Assembly: GCF_910592395.1 (NCBI RefSeq) | Contig: NC_088324.1 | Span: forward strand, 10,070,953-10,134,952 | Source of the DNA: Lineus longissimus | Lineage: Eukaryota; Nemertea; Pilidiophora; Heteronemertea; Lineidae | DNA: 64,000 nucleotides | Direction of reading: 5' to 3' | Shown: positions 41,395-52,744 of the stretch, piece by piece | Position numbering within the stretch: position 1 is the stretch's first letter | Layout: each line of letters starts with the position of its first letter | The notes under the pieces: generated by a model | The model's database searches: none | The model's input: only the letters and a program-made list of their open reading frames with translations | Told to the model about the DNA's origin: nothing | Translations under genes and position numbers: made by a program

Positions 41395-43010
41395 ATTCCA
41401 TTGTACAATCTTTACTCCAATAACCAGATTTACAACTTTTCAAATCACATACTACTACAGAGCACAAACTACACAGTTATAGGCCAAAATGGGCCTGCTC
41501 ATGGTCAAGTAGAATCACCGAAACTATCCTCAAATGAGCCATTGAATGCGACATGTAACAAGCAACAATAATTTACAAAGGATGTGAAAGAGTTAACCGT
41601 TTGACGGAATGCCACATAACTATCAGGTAATCTCCCTCTGAACTGGTGACAATCGGACTGGCCTGAAATTCTCATTATCGTCCACTCCTCAATAAAAATC
41701 CAAATAAAATGGGGTCGTTGTATACAGTTGTACTGTATTACCCCGATGAGAAGCAATTTCAACTATGTCCCCCACTCTCAACCAAGATATTTGTGCGTAC
41801 CGGTTTGACTACGGGCTGAAGTTGACGATGTACTCCTGACGGAGCCATTGGGTTCTTCGCCCGCTCATTGACCGAGGCATGGTGACCTGGAGACAGTGAC
41901 CGGGTTAGCACTGGCTGGTCGAAGGACATATTCACAGGGCGTCCATTCGCAACTTCTCATCTTTCAGGTACTACCCATTCACGTGGACCAAGTCTTACCC
42001 AGCAACCTCCCCCTACGTAGCGTGGGGTACCAACCCACCGCAGATTCAGGAGATGTGTGCAATGGTAACCAGATATCCTACACCACACCAGATCTCAGAA
42101 CTGGTAATGATGCTGCCCATTCGCAACAGGTTTAACCGCCGTCATGCCCCTTTGATTTTGCCATTCAACGCCACCATCGGGACACAGGCCTCAAATTGAG
42201 GGATGGGCTTTAATGATTATTTCAGACCGATCAGAATGTCACAAGCCCAGAGCGAAATCACCAGACAGTTATATGGAGTTACACCAAAAGGCTCACCCCT
42301 CACTTCATTTGTAAATAGGTGTTGGGTATTTTTGTCACATTCAATGGACCCAGTCCAACAATCTCTGGAGGTACCTTCAGTGCGGCAAATCGCATAGGTT
42401 TTTAAAAGTGAAAACAAAAAGGTCACTCCACTGAGCTAAGCTACAGTAACTTATAGAATACCAGGTGTGGTCATTGGGACACCCCAATCTGAGAGCCAAG
42501 AGCCGCGAGCACCGTTTTTTTACAGGACAGATATGCAGAGTACCGGTAGGCCCTAGTGATAGTGTATCACTACGCTATCTAATTGCTTGAATTGGAAGAT
42601 TTCAATTAAGAATTTACAAATTTGAGAAATACATGTATGCCTTTTTAAAACAATTTTGATTGCACTATTTGTGCAAGGCTACATGATATGGCAGGAATGA
42701 CAAACATGTGTGAGTACGCAGTGTGTGAAGTGCAGACTCAATGTACATTGTACCCGGCATATTGTATAGACGGCGTAACAACAGTTTGATAACAAATCTT
42801 GGCATGGTAGACTGTTAACAATACCACCATCTGGCCGGCGATGTCTTACGACGTCATAAACGGTTACAAAATAAATTTATTTTTTATCAAGTAGGGTACC
42901 TGCAGGCTTAGGATTCCCAAAGATAATAAATTATATTCATTCAAGCCTATACTTTTTCTTCGGCTCGTGGCTCTCCTGGCGGCACTTAATGGGCTCTTTA
43001 ACCCGTGGAT
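41395..43010. repeat. Array unit 3
   Basis: 1,616 bp; differences from unit 2 are hard to find by eye outside the last 100 bp. Confidence 0.9.
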
Positions 43011-44545
43011 ATTCCATTGTACAATCTTTACTCCAATAACCAGATTTACAACTTTTCAAATCACATACTACTACAGAGCACAAACTACACAGTTATAGGC
43101 CAAAATGGGCCTGCTCATGGTCAAGTAGAATCACCGAAACTATCCTCAAATGAGCCATTGAATGCGACATGTAACAAGCAACACTAATTTACAAAGGATG
43201 TGAAAGAGTTTACCGTTTGACGGAATGCCACATAACTATCAGGTAATCTCCCTCTGAACTGGTGACAATCGGACTGGCCTGAAATTCTCATTATCGTCCA
43301 CTCCTCAATAAAAATCCAAATAAAATGGGGTCGTTGTATACAGTTGTACTGTATTACCCCGATGAGAAGCAATTTCAACTATGTCCCCCACTCTCAACCA
43401 AGATATTTGTGCGTACCGGTTTGACTACGGGCTGAAGTTGACGATGTACTCCTGACGGAGCCATTGGGTTCTTCGCCCGCTCATTGACCGAGGCATGGTG
43501 ACCTGGAGACAGTGACCGGGTTAGCACTGGCTGGTCGAAGGACATATTCACAGGGCGTCCATTCGCAACTTCTCATCTTTCAGGTACTACCCATTCACGT
43601 GGACCAAGTCTTACCCAGCAACCTCCCCCTACGTAGCGTGGGGTACCAACCCACCGCAGATTCAGGAGATGTGTGCAATGGTAACCAGATATCCTACACC
43701 ACACCAGATCTCAGAACTGGTAATGATGCTGCCCATTCGCAACAGGTTTAACCGCCGTCATGCCCCTTTGATTTTGCCATTCAACGCCACCATCGGGACA
43801 CAGGCCTCAAATTGAGGGATGGGCTTTAATGATTATTTCAGACCAATCAGAATGTCACAAGCCCAGAGCGAAATCACCAGACAGTTATATGGAGTTACAC
43901 CAAAAGGCTCACCCCTCACTTCATTTGTAAATAGGTGTTGGGTATTTTTGTCACATTCAATGGACCCAGTCCAACAATCTCTGGAGGTACCTTCAGTGCG
44001 GCAAATCGCATAGGTTTTTAAAAGTGAAAACAAAAAGGTCACTCCACTGAGCTAAGCTACAGTAACTTATAGAATACCAGGTGTGGTCATTGGGACACCC
44101 CAATCTGAGAGCCAAGAGCCGCGAGCACCGTTTTTTTACAGGACAGATATGCAGAGTACCGGTAGGCCCTAGTGATAGTGTATCACTACGCTATCTAATT
44201 GCTTGAATTGGAAGATTTCAATTAAGAATTTACAAATTTGAGAAATACATATATACCTTTTTAAAACAATTTTGATTGCACTATTTGTGCAAGGCTACAT
44301 GATACGGCAGGAAATGACAAACATGTGTGAGTACGCAGTGTGTGAAGTGCAGACTCAATGTACACTGACTGTACCCGGCATATTGTATAGACGGAAAACA
44401 ACAGTATGATAAAAAATCTTGGCATGGTAGACTGTTAACAATACCACTATCCAGCCGGCGATGTCTTACGACGTTACAAAATAAATTCATTTTTTATCAA
44501 GTAGGGTACCTGCAGGCTTAGGATTCCCAAAGATAATAATTATAC
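43011..44545. repeat. Array unit 4 (3' end degenerate)
   Basis: Close to units 2-3 until about 44250, then several indels (e.g. loss of about 10 bases near 44475) and an early break. Confidence 0.85.
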
Positions 44546-45493
44546 ATTCAATGGACCCAGTCCAACAATCTCTGGAGGGTTCAGTGGAAATCAAGTAATG
44601 GTGTCCACTGGTTCACTGAGAAGTAAAAGAATAATCTAGCAGAATTTGAAGATAACTTAACTTCTAGGCCTACATAGATAACATATCAACTCCTAGGCCA
44701 ACATAGAAAACAAAAAGTCCCTTTCTGCTGAAGAAGTAAATGACCATGTATTTGTTGTGGCTCACAGTCCTTCCTGATATTCTTCATGCTCGCAATGTTC
44801 TCCACATGTAGTAGTGTACTTTCTGAGGACCTCATTGATGGACCATAGCTGAAATAATGACAAGGACTGATTTTAAGGAAAAGAAAATTTTGTTATACTG
44901 TTAAAATGTCTTTCGATGATCTCATCTTGCACATTTTTTATTTTGATATCTTCTTCTGCCAATTGAGACACACTGTAGTTTTAGAAACAGCACTCCTCAG
45001 AAGTTCTTTGGGCAGATCATGCAGGGCTTGCAGCAGACCTGCTTCCTCATTCTGCTGGATGTAGTATTCCACCATATTTTTCACCTTTTTGGGTGTGGAC
45101 ACTGTTTAGACACAGATGCTGGCCCGATTACAGTAGGCATCATTTTAAACTGTATACCAATATCTAAAGTGGAGTGAATTTGTCATTAAACCAACTTGCG
45201 TAGACCTCCATGTTCAGGAGGCAGATAGGTTGCCCCACCTTTTGACAGTTTGTCAGTGGATGGCGAAGCAAACTGCTTTGTCTTTCTGATGTAGTGTTGT
45301 GACGGGTCTCTCTTGGATTGCGTCGGTGACATCCATGCCCTCTGATCTTGAAACAGGCTGAAAAATTATGGGAGATCATTAGAATTGTAATACATGTATT
45401 TTGTAGGCTATGCGATTCTTTGATTTCATGTGTAGCACAGGCATATTGACTTCTGCTTCAAGATGATCATCAGAGTATTGACCTCATTGTCAT

Positions 45494-45787
45494 TTACTGG
45501 CTTAACCAAATATTGTGGTAAAGTTCAACTTGACCACTTGCAAACATATTGTTTGACTGGGAATTTTTCAAGAAAGTGACATGGACTCTTGGGCTCACCT
45601 TCCAAACCAGCATTGCCTGCTTTGTTCTCGCCCTCAGGTCTTTCGCAACAAGTCTGCAAATGGTGCTCCAAAGACCGCCACGCACCTGTAGAAGTTCGAT
45701 ATAAGAATGGTTGTAGATATATCTACTGTCCTCGCCCTGTCGTTTCTTATAGTGCCCCTCTGGTGCTGTCAATGGTGTGAACATCAT
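45494..45787 (-). pseudogene. Exon-like frame, copy B (EDSRYIYNHSYI segment)
   Basis: Open minus-strand frame with GEDSRYIYNHSYIELLQVRG and GLWSTICRLVAKDLRART. The same peptide segment recurs at about 49,190-49,320 with a changed frame after the shared part. Confidence 0.4.
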
Positions 45788-45998
45788 GACTTGTCCGAAT
45801 CTTGCTGTTCTTGCTCCTTAACGTCATGACTCGCCTCTCTTGCCATCTACACATAGCTTTTGGTTTGCAGAAGGGCTGGAAAGGGAGTACAAATCTCATG
45901 ATAAAACCCTGCTGAACTTTGTGACATTCTCGCTGGCTTTCTAAGACACATCCCAAAACTATTGTCTCTTTGGCAACATTCTGGTACAACTTCTTCAA
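45747..45998 (-). other. Exon-like minus-strand frame, copy B only
   Basis: 83 codons, including KKLYQNVAKETIVLGCVLES and FCKPKAMCRWQERRVMTLRS. Copy A lacks this ~0.8-kb interval, so it is either an insertion in B or a deletion in A. Confidence 0.3.
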
Positions 45999-46610
45999 TC
46001 AGTACACTCCCAAAGCAGTGTGGTCCCAGAGAGGCATGCATTTGGTCTTTCCTGCAAGTATCTTTCTAGCCATTTAGGACTACCTGGCGTTCTTTGTTAT
46101 TTGAAATGAATAAAGTGTACTGATTTGTAAATATAGCATGCTTTCCATTGCACTTGGTCAGCTGCTCATCTTATGTTGGCTCTTCAAATCAGTTTGAAAT
46201 TCTGTGAATTGTTTGCAATCAAAGCTCAAATTGTTCATCTTATTTGCCAGTGACCTTTCCTATTCAGATGCAACATACCACACCCAAAGCTTTGAAAATA
46301 TTTGAATGCGTTAGCAGTTCCAGTAATAGGACTGTCAGACTGGCACAGTAAGGCCGATGTTCAAAATTAACTCCAGTACCAAATTGAGAAAATTGTCTTC
46401 TATTTCAGTTGACAAAAGACCAAATGAAGTGTACAGATGGACTGAGACGTTAAGTCCAGCAAAGGATAAGGAGCAAGGTCTTCCATAAACTTGGGTGAAG
46501 TCATTGACACGCACTGCTCATGAAGTTCACCGAGCTGTCTATAAGATTAAGAACCTGTGCAATAATAATTACCCTACCAGAGGTATGGCTCCAGTCACCC
46601 TGAACAGTTG

Positions 46611-47060
46611 TTAATGTTTCAGTCTGAAGCCACCATCATGGCCTATTGTTGTCTTCCGGCCTGCCTTCGAGTGTGTGTCTTCAATGCTGATCCTGCAAAA
46701 GTAGACCATCTTGTTGACTACAAAGAAGTGGATAAAGAAATTTCCATCTGCTGAGTACTGGTTCCCACAAGGTAAACAGCCCAGCAATGGGTCATTACCC
46801 TGGCTGAGTAAACTGTTCTCATAATATTCAAAACAATCCTGCATACCAGCTGACCATCTTAGTCGCACATACTGGAAAAAGAGCCGACTGAAAAACTCCC
46901 GGCACTTCTAGTTGCTTTGTATGTGCCTGTCTTGACTGTACAAGGACGGCCCACAAAGAACCTTAAATTTCAATTGTTAAAATTATCTATTGACATCCTG
47001 GTTGTGGCTTTGTCCTCAAAAGACAATTTGGGATGAGTCAAAACAATCATGACAAATACC
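46611..47060 (-). pseudogene. Copy B of the NDPLLGCLPCGNQ segment
   Basis: Intact for about 85 codons (RLRWSAGMQDCFEYYENSLL through NKMVYFCRISIEDTHSKAG). Upstream, the part corresponding to FEDKA.TRMSIDNF carries an in-frame TGA (N-N-stop-N) where copy A has a sense codon, and the two parts are in different frames. Confidence 0.5.
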
Positions 47061-48326
47061 TCATAATATCTGACCATGCACAAAGTTATCATTATAAGAT
47101 TGATTGTCAATGAGTTTTCATCACAGCAGGATAATATTGGCATTATATTTAAAAGGTTGGAATGATAACTTGCCCTTCTGATGAAATGATGTATGTGTCC
47201 ATCATTGAAAGCCCATCCTCTAGGAAGGAAACAGCAAAGATTTCAGGTTTAAATACAAGTAGGCTACAGCATATAATCACATATCGTACACGTGTTCAAC
47301 CTCCCCACGAACCTTGTATTCTGATAAGATTCCTTCCATTGATCTGATCTCCAGTCTTCCTCTGATCTCCAGTCCAAATGGTGTTGCCTCAGGTTGCCTC
47401 AAGGGTCAGCAAATCTTGATGAGAAGTTGGCCCTGGTATGGGCGGAACCTGCAAACCTTGGTAGTGAACTAGCCTAGACTTGTTAACCAGTAGGAACACG
47501 GTGATAACCATCTTTGATCAGCTGCACTATTTTCTGGCTTGATCATCAACACAATGAGGTGCTGGAAAGGATCACAATTTTCATTAGATTTTTTGTTCTA
47601 AATAATAAATCCAAATTGACACAAAATGGTCACCATAAGCTTCAATTTCCACATCTAGATATCCTTCTGTAGAAGATAATACAAAGTCTTTGTAGAAACA
47701 GTTGCAATCAAATCACTCTGATCTGAAGTGCACCAATAAATAACTGTCATGACGGCCGAAATTGTGCTCAGCAATTAAAAACAGTGACCACCTGCAGTTA
47801 AAGGTGTTTACAGGGTTTCAGCAGGATTTAAATGCTTCCTGGCCTTCTATTTCTCAGCGATTGTGTAAGTTTGGCAAAACCTCAAAATCTATTTACTGCA
47901 AGGACGTCCTCAGTCCGTCCCCCACCAAATTTCTCTTATACTTACAGTGGCGAGTCTTCTTGCTGACCAGCTTTCACTTTCTCACCAAGTCCTAGAATCT
48001 TAATCGTTGTCTCCGACTGGCTCAGATCACAGCCAAATTGAATCATCCCAACAGCAGAGCTTATTTGTTACTTAACAAACTATCATGCCAGTTCTTAATT
48101 GCCAAGGTAGGAAGTGAATGAGGACCCTCCTTGGCATCAACCACGATCATGTCTCTGTTGGCAGCCTTGCAAAGCCTCTGTGACAATGTATTCAAGTTGA
48201 ACATTCGCCCGACTCTATAAAGTAAATTAAAAAATTTACAGAAAGTGCTATAATGTTTCTCCAGCTCTGCTGTTCATGCCGTAGGCGACATGGCTGGAAT
48301 TTCTAATAGTTAGCTTGGTGTGGCCC

Positions 48327-48439
48327 TCAGCTACTGTTCACAGCAGGCGTTCCCGATGCGAGGTTTGAAGCATCTCCAGCATCCTGTGATGGTTTCCCTG
48401 GGGCTATGTGACAGATGCAGCACCAATCTTGAACCTCAG
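48327..48439 (-). other. Exon-like frame with stop (minus)
   Basis: Acceptor CTTTTTCAG; reads EVQDWCCICHIAPGKPSQDA and ends with TGA at 48327. Could be a terminal exon of the unrecognised minus-strand locus. Confidence 0.3.
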
Positions 48440-48572
48440 CTGAAAAAGAAACCAAACTATTATAACTAGCATAGATGGATGCCATTAGACACGAAATTCT
48501 CTGACATTTGACATCCTGAAGCTTCCATCCTTTCGTTGCCTGGCTGTTGATATTTCGCCATAGCAAGATTGC

Positions 48573-48764
48573 CTAGCTGAGGTGGCTACTTGGTACATAT
48601 ACCCACTGCAAGGCATCCTGTTTTAGAGCCCTCCTCTCGTCTTCCGACAATTCAAAAACTTTAGTCAGCTTAATTTTGTCATTGTAAACTATAACGAGTG
48701 CAATGACTGGCATCGCTATGTCGGCAGCTCGACTCCATTTGATCAGAGGCAAGGACTTTTTAAA
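48573..48764 (-). other. Exon-like frame with stop (minus)
   Basis: Acceptor TAATTTTGCAG; 63 residues with FKKSLPLIKWSRAADIAMPV and KVFELSEDERRALKQDALQW, stop at 48573. Amino-acid make-up looks like real protein. Family unknown. Confidence 0.4.
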
Positions 48765-48829
48765 CTGCAAAATTACAGCAGAATGAACTCTGTCACAAAA
48801 AAATGACACCCCTTTGGTTGACAGATTGT

Positions 48830-48964
48830 CTATGGATACTTAGCCTCGCCAAACCAAACTGTTCCGTCGCCCTTGGACAGCCTCGGTGACATCCACTCCC
48901 GCTGAACAAACCCAGGCTCTCTATTGTAGTGGTTCTGGTCCTCTCCAATGATCTTAAAACCAGG
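48830..48964 (-). other. Exon-like frame with stop (minus), duplicated at 45.2-45.4 kb
   Basis: Acceptor CTTTTTCAG; 44 residues including PGFKIIGEDQNHYNREPGFV and FVQREWMSPRLSKGDGTVWF, stop TAG at 48830. A diverged copy lies at about 45,250-45,365 (acceptor TTTTTCAG, shared ...TGGATGTCACCGA). Confidence 0.4.
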
Positions 48965-49395
48965 CTGAAAAAGAACTCAAATCATTAGATTTTTGTAGGA
49001 TATAACAGTAACACAAGGAGATCTTTGATTTCTTCATTATCCTGCGTTCATCATCTTGCTGACTGGTTCACAATTTCTTATGGTAAGGTAGTCTAGTTGA
49101 AATGGTCACATTGTAGCTATGTGGCACGGCAAGTTGCCATCACCCCAGTTCATAGTTATTTATCCTCTGTCGTCGTCATCATCATTTATTACTGGACTCT
49201 CAATGACCAATGAATGTCAGGTTTTTCGCAACAAATCTGCAAATGGTGCTCCAGACCGCCACGCCCTTGTGGAAGTCCGATATAAGAATGGTTGTAGATA
49301 TATCTACTGTCCTCGCTGTCGTTTGCCTATGGAATAATAATTACCCTACCAGAGGTCTGGCTCCAGTCTCCCCAAACAGTTGTTAACGTTGCAGT

Positions 49396-49842
49396 CTAGA
49401 CACCACCATCCTGGCCTGCCTTTGAGTGTGTGTCTTCAAGGCTGATCCTGCAAAAGTAGACCATCTTGTTGAATACAAAGAATTGGGCCATAACATTTCC
49501 ATCTGCAGTGCTGGTTCCCACAAGGTAAACAGCCCAGCAATGGGTCATTACCCAGGCTAAGTAAACTGTTCTCATAATATCCAAAACAATCCTGCATATC
49601 AGCTGACCATCTTAGTCTCGCATACTGGAAAAAGGGCCGACTGAAAAACTCTCGACATGTCGAGTCGCTTTGTATGTGCCTGTCTTGACTGTACAAGGGC
49701 GACCCACAAAGAACCTAAAATTTGAATTGCTAAAATTATCTATTGACATCCTGGTTATGGCTTTGTCCTCAAAAGACAATTTGAGATGAATCAAAATGAT
49801 AACAAATACCTCATAATATCTGACCATGCACAAAGTTATCAT
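49396..49842 (-). pseudogene. Copy A of the NDPLLGCLPCGNQ segment, frameshifted
   Basis: Reads SFEDKAITRMSIDNFSNSNF and FFVGRPCTVKTGTYKATRHV in one frame, then RLRWSADMQDCFGYYENSLL in another. A two-base loss relative to copy B after CGNQ moves ADGN....FFVFNKMVYFCRIS to yet another frame. Confidence 0.5.
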
Positions 49843-50124
49843 TTTAGAATAATTTTCAATGAGTTTTCATCACAGCAGGTTAATGTTGGACTCTCCTCAT
49901 TGATGTTGAATTCTGAAATGTATCTGACCAGTCATGGTCACATCAAGAAGTTTCCTCATGACTGACCCCAACTCTCTCGGTGTAATTCTTTACACAATGG
50001 TAGATCCCCTCAGGCACAACTTATGTGTCATCACCCTTTACTCAGTATGTGTCCGTCATTGAAAGCCCATCCTCTCAGAAGGAAGCAACAAAAGATTTCA
50101 GGTTTAAATCATTAAAAATTTTAC

Positions 50125-50243
50125 CTCGAAATGCTCTCAACTGAAGTGGTTCTATCTTGGAAGTGGGTATGGCAGTGAAGTGAAGTGAATCCATAGACCA
50201 GCACTTGTCATTATGCAAGAAGTCACATCTCTGGCAAGGCTGT
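50125..50243 (-). CDS. Cys-containing exon, copy A
   Basis: Acceptor TTTTATTACAG, donor GTAAAA. Reads QPCQRCDFLHNDKCWSMDSL, then HFTAIPTSKIEPLQLRAFRG. Three Cys suggest a metal-binding or disulphide fold. A decayed direct copy lies at 50611-50724. Confidence 0.4.
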
Positions 50244-50610
50244 CTGTAATAAAACAAATAAAAATCTTTATGTTGAATATTGAAATGTATCTGACCAATC
50301 ATGGGTTACACCCAGAAGCAAGACGGAGTCTCATCACTTGTTGAGGAGGAATACTCCCTGGAAAATAACATATTTGAGTACAGAGCAAATGCTTAGGACA
50401 AAGAAGAACATCCAGTGGCTCCTCTATGTCTAGCCCTCAACTCCATGGGTGCAGTTCTTTTCATAATAGACTTGTAGGTTTTGACACAGGTGTGGTTTTC
50501 CTCCTCAGGCACAACTCTGAAAGGTGTCATGACCCTGTACTAAGTGTGTTTATGACAGCCCATATCGCAGAAGAAAGCAATGGTTCAGGTTCAAAAAATT
50601 TAAGTTTTAC

Positions 50611-50724
50611 CTGCTCTAGAACTGAAGTGGTTCTTGCTTGGAAGTGGGTGTGGTGGTGAGGTGAACTGAATCCATAGCTAAGCACTTGTCATTATACAAG
50701 GAGAAACATCTCTGCCCAGGCTGT
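50611..50724 (-). pseudogene. Duplicate of the Cys-containing exon, with an in-frame stop
   Basis: Same acceptor and donor style; reads RCFSLYNDKCLAMDSVHLTT, then SKQEPLQF followed by TAG where the copy at 50125 has a sense codon. Confidence 0.45.
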
Positions 50725-51515
50725 CTGCAATAAAACAGTAAGTTTAATTTTTCTATGATGAAAATGTTTCTCACAAGCAGTGGTCACATCCATAGTTCTG
50801 GAACTCGAAATTTTAACTCTTTGAGGAAAACTTGCACAGGATCTACTCTGTATTAGCTTTAATTAACTCCTAGTTTCTAAATTGGGGATATATTTCACCC
50901 TAGAGATTTTTGCCCAAACAAATGGCAAATCTGAAAAGGGATACACCAGGGTCCTCCTATTTAATAACTTGACTGTGATCAATTTGACAATATATCCCAT
51001 CCAAGAAACAGTGGCTGCATACATGCAGGTGGAATTCACCCTCTTGGTGTACTGCCATTCATAGATCAGACCTTTGATCAGCCAGCTCGGACTCTGGGAA
51101 TGTGAAAGAAATTTGTCTTCTGTCCAGTCCAATTTCATGATAAGCAACAGAGAACAGTTCCCTAATTTTGTGCTCAATCTCACCAGAAATGATCAAATTT
51201 TGAGAATGAAATTGCAAACTCTTGACATGAACACACTGATTCAGTCAAAAGCAAGTTCACAACAAGCTGATAACATGCTTGAGGAACACTTAGATGCACT
51301 CCCAGCCTACCCCCTGAAAAGGTGGGTCTACCTTGACTGGAGGGGAAATAAGTGATTCAAGAAAATAATGATAAATATCATCATAACATGAATGATTTCC
51401 ACTTAAGAGGCAAGGGGTATGAAGAACCTGGCATAAAATCATTTACAATGACCAATTAAGCAATGAAAGGGTACATTTCGTCCATAGACCATATGCGAAA
51501 ATACATTTCAGCCAT

Positions 51516-51697
51516 CTTTTCACAGGCAGCATAAGTTTACCATGACATTAAAGTCATGTTTCGCAATCAAATCATCACCAAAAGTATTCAAAATATCATC
51601 AACATTGAAAGGCATGGACAACTTCAAGTAAATTGCTTGAATGAGCTTGTATATTTTTACTTTTATGCCAGGGTAAACAAAAGTTGCCTGTGAAAAG
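51516..51697. mobile_element. Foldback element (MITE-like) with CTTTTCACAGGCA ends
   Basis: Left end CTTTTCACAGGCAGCATAAG and the reverse complement of the right end agree over about 33 bases with few differences. 182 bp, no coding capacity. A half-copy with the same right arm and flank (gtgaaaaggg...ttcaaaatg) lies at about 62,795-62,890. Confidence 0.7.
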
Positions 51698-52268
51698 GGT
51701 CGTTTCAAAATGGCCGAAGTTTATTTTCGCAGGGTGTCTATTGCCGCATTGACAATTACAGTGTAAAACGACTAGGACAAGTAGCCTTGAAAAGTAGGGG
51801 GAAAACCGCGCTCAATGCACAGGCCAAAGCACATGGTCTACAGGCATGCGCAGTAGGCCTACATGCAGCATTGTATTCCGTTATCTCACAAATGATTTTT
51901 TGATGCACGTTTTCTTGAGAAAAAACGTTCTAAGAATTGATAAAATCCAGTTTAACAGAAGTCAAACTATATATAGAACACGAATATTTGGTTTAAATGA
52001 CCTGGATAGGTTCCTAGAACTTCCAATTTAACATTATTTTTGAGGAGTCCTGAGCGCGCACTTGCCAAAAGTGTCGGCGCCATGTTTTTTTTTCTGCACC
52101 GGGAAAAATACGAAATGTTGCATCAATGGTGAAAGAAACGAATGAAAATCAATGAATGGATGAGCTATGGCATCTCAGCTATCAACTTACCGCCATAAGA
52201 TGCCTTTACTTCGCGAAAAGAAACGTAAAAATCGAGGGTTTTAGCGGAGAAACTTTGAAGCTGCCGCC

Positions 52269-52310
52269 ATGGCCGCCGTGTGTATCTTCTGCGCAGGACT
52301 GTTGAAGTAG
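52269..52310 (+). other. Short ATG frame in a GC-rich, promoter-like patch
   Basis: gccgccATGG is an ideal start context; the frame reads MAAVCIFCAGLLK then stops unless spliced inside (gcgcag at 52291). The patch at 52,060-52,350 is GC- and CpG-richer than its surroundings and ends in three copies of a ccccgtggaatgaa-like 15-mer. A first exon is possible but unproven. Confidence 0.25.
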
Positions 52311-52744
52311 AACCCCGTGGAATGAACCCCGTGGAATGAACTCCGTGGAATTAAAACTCGGTCGTGTGTGTGACGTCATCACTTAGTGGGAGTTTGACCT
52401 TTGTCGTTCAGGTTGTGCCTTTGTCTTTGTCTGCTGCCCTGCTCTGGAAACGATGTTTCTGTGATCCATGAGAAAAGGGGAAACAACAAAGCTACAGAAC
52501 TATTAATCTATAAAAACCAGTGCAAATTCCTTTCTTTGGCAAGCCGTTTCTTTCCCAAATGTCTGGTTTATTTCCAAAGAAATTCCATTCCAAACAAACC
52601 TGTTTCTGAGGTTGTTTTCAAAGAGCCAAGTTTCATTACTTCATTCAAAAAACTCTTGTTTAAAAGAAGCTCGGTTTGTTTCCCAGAAATGGTCAGGTTG
52701 CCACTCGCTGCATGTCTGAAAATCTTGCCCAGTAATGGGACCTG

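Larger units (their letters stand above)
38083..44580. repeat. Head-to-tail array of ~4 copies of a 1,616-bp unit
   Basis: Matching landmarks recur at 38271, 39889, 41505 and 43121 (spacing 1618, 1616, 1616). Copies 2 and 3 look almost identical; copies 1 and 4 carry scattered substitutions and small indels, most at the outer ends. The left edge is ragged: ctgacaggcttaggatt at 38083-38099 matches the unit, and full similarity resumes at about 38166. The right edge joins a displaced unit fragment at about 44543. No open frame of a recognised family. Confidence 0.95.
44581..50800 (-). pseudogene. Duplicated minus-strand locus encoding an unrecognised protein, partly decayed
   Basis: Two direct copies, one spanning about 45.2-47.3 kb and one about 48.8-50.1 kb, preserve the same minus-strand reading frames with matching indels and stop codons in places. 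Both encode a stretch with RLRWSA.MQDCF.YYENSLL and NDPLLGCLPCGNQ, then NKMVYFCRIS.EDTHSKAG. A third fragment of one exon lies at 50611-50724. Acceptor-like tracts precede several of the open segments. I recognise no family. It could be a host multi-exon gene that duplicated, or a coding transposon remnant. Confidence 0.5.

Noticed and set aside
38271-44042. ATG-started frames of 60-85 codons repeated in the array on both strands
   Set aside because: Overlap each other in several frames, change length by single substitutions between units and show no domain; not called as genes.
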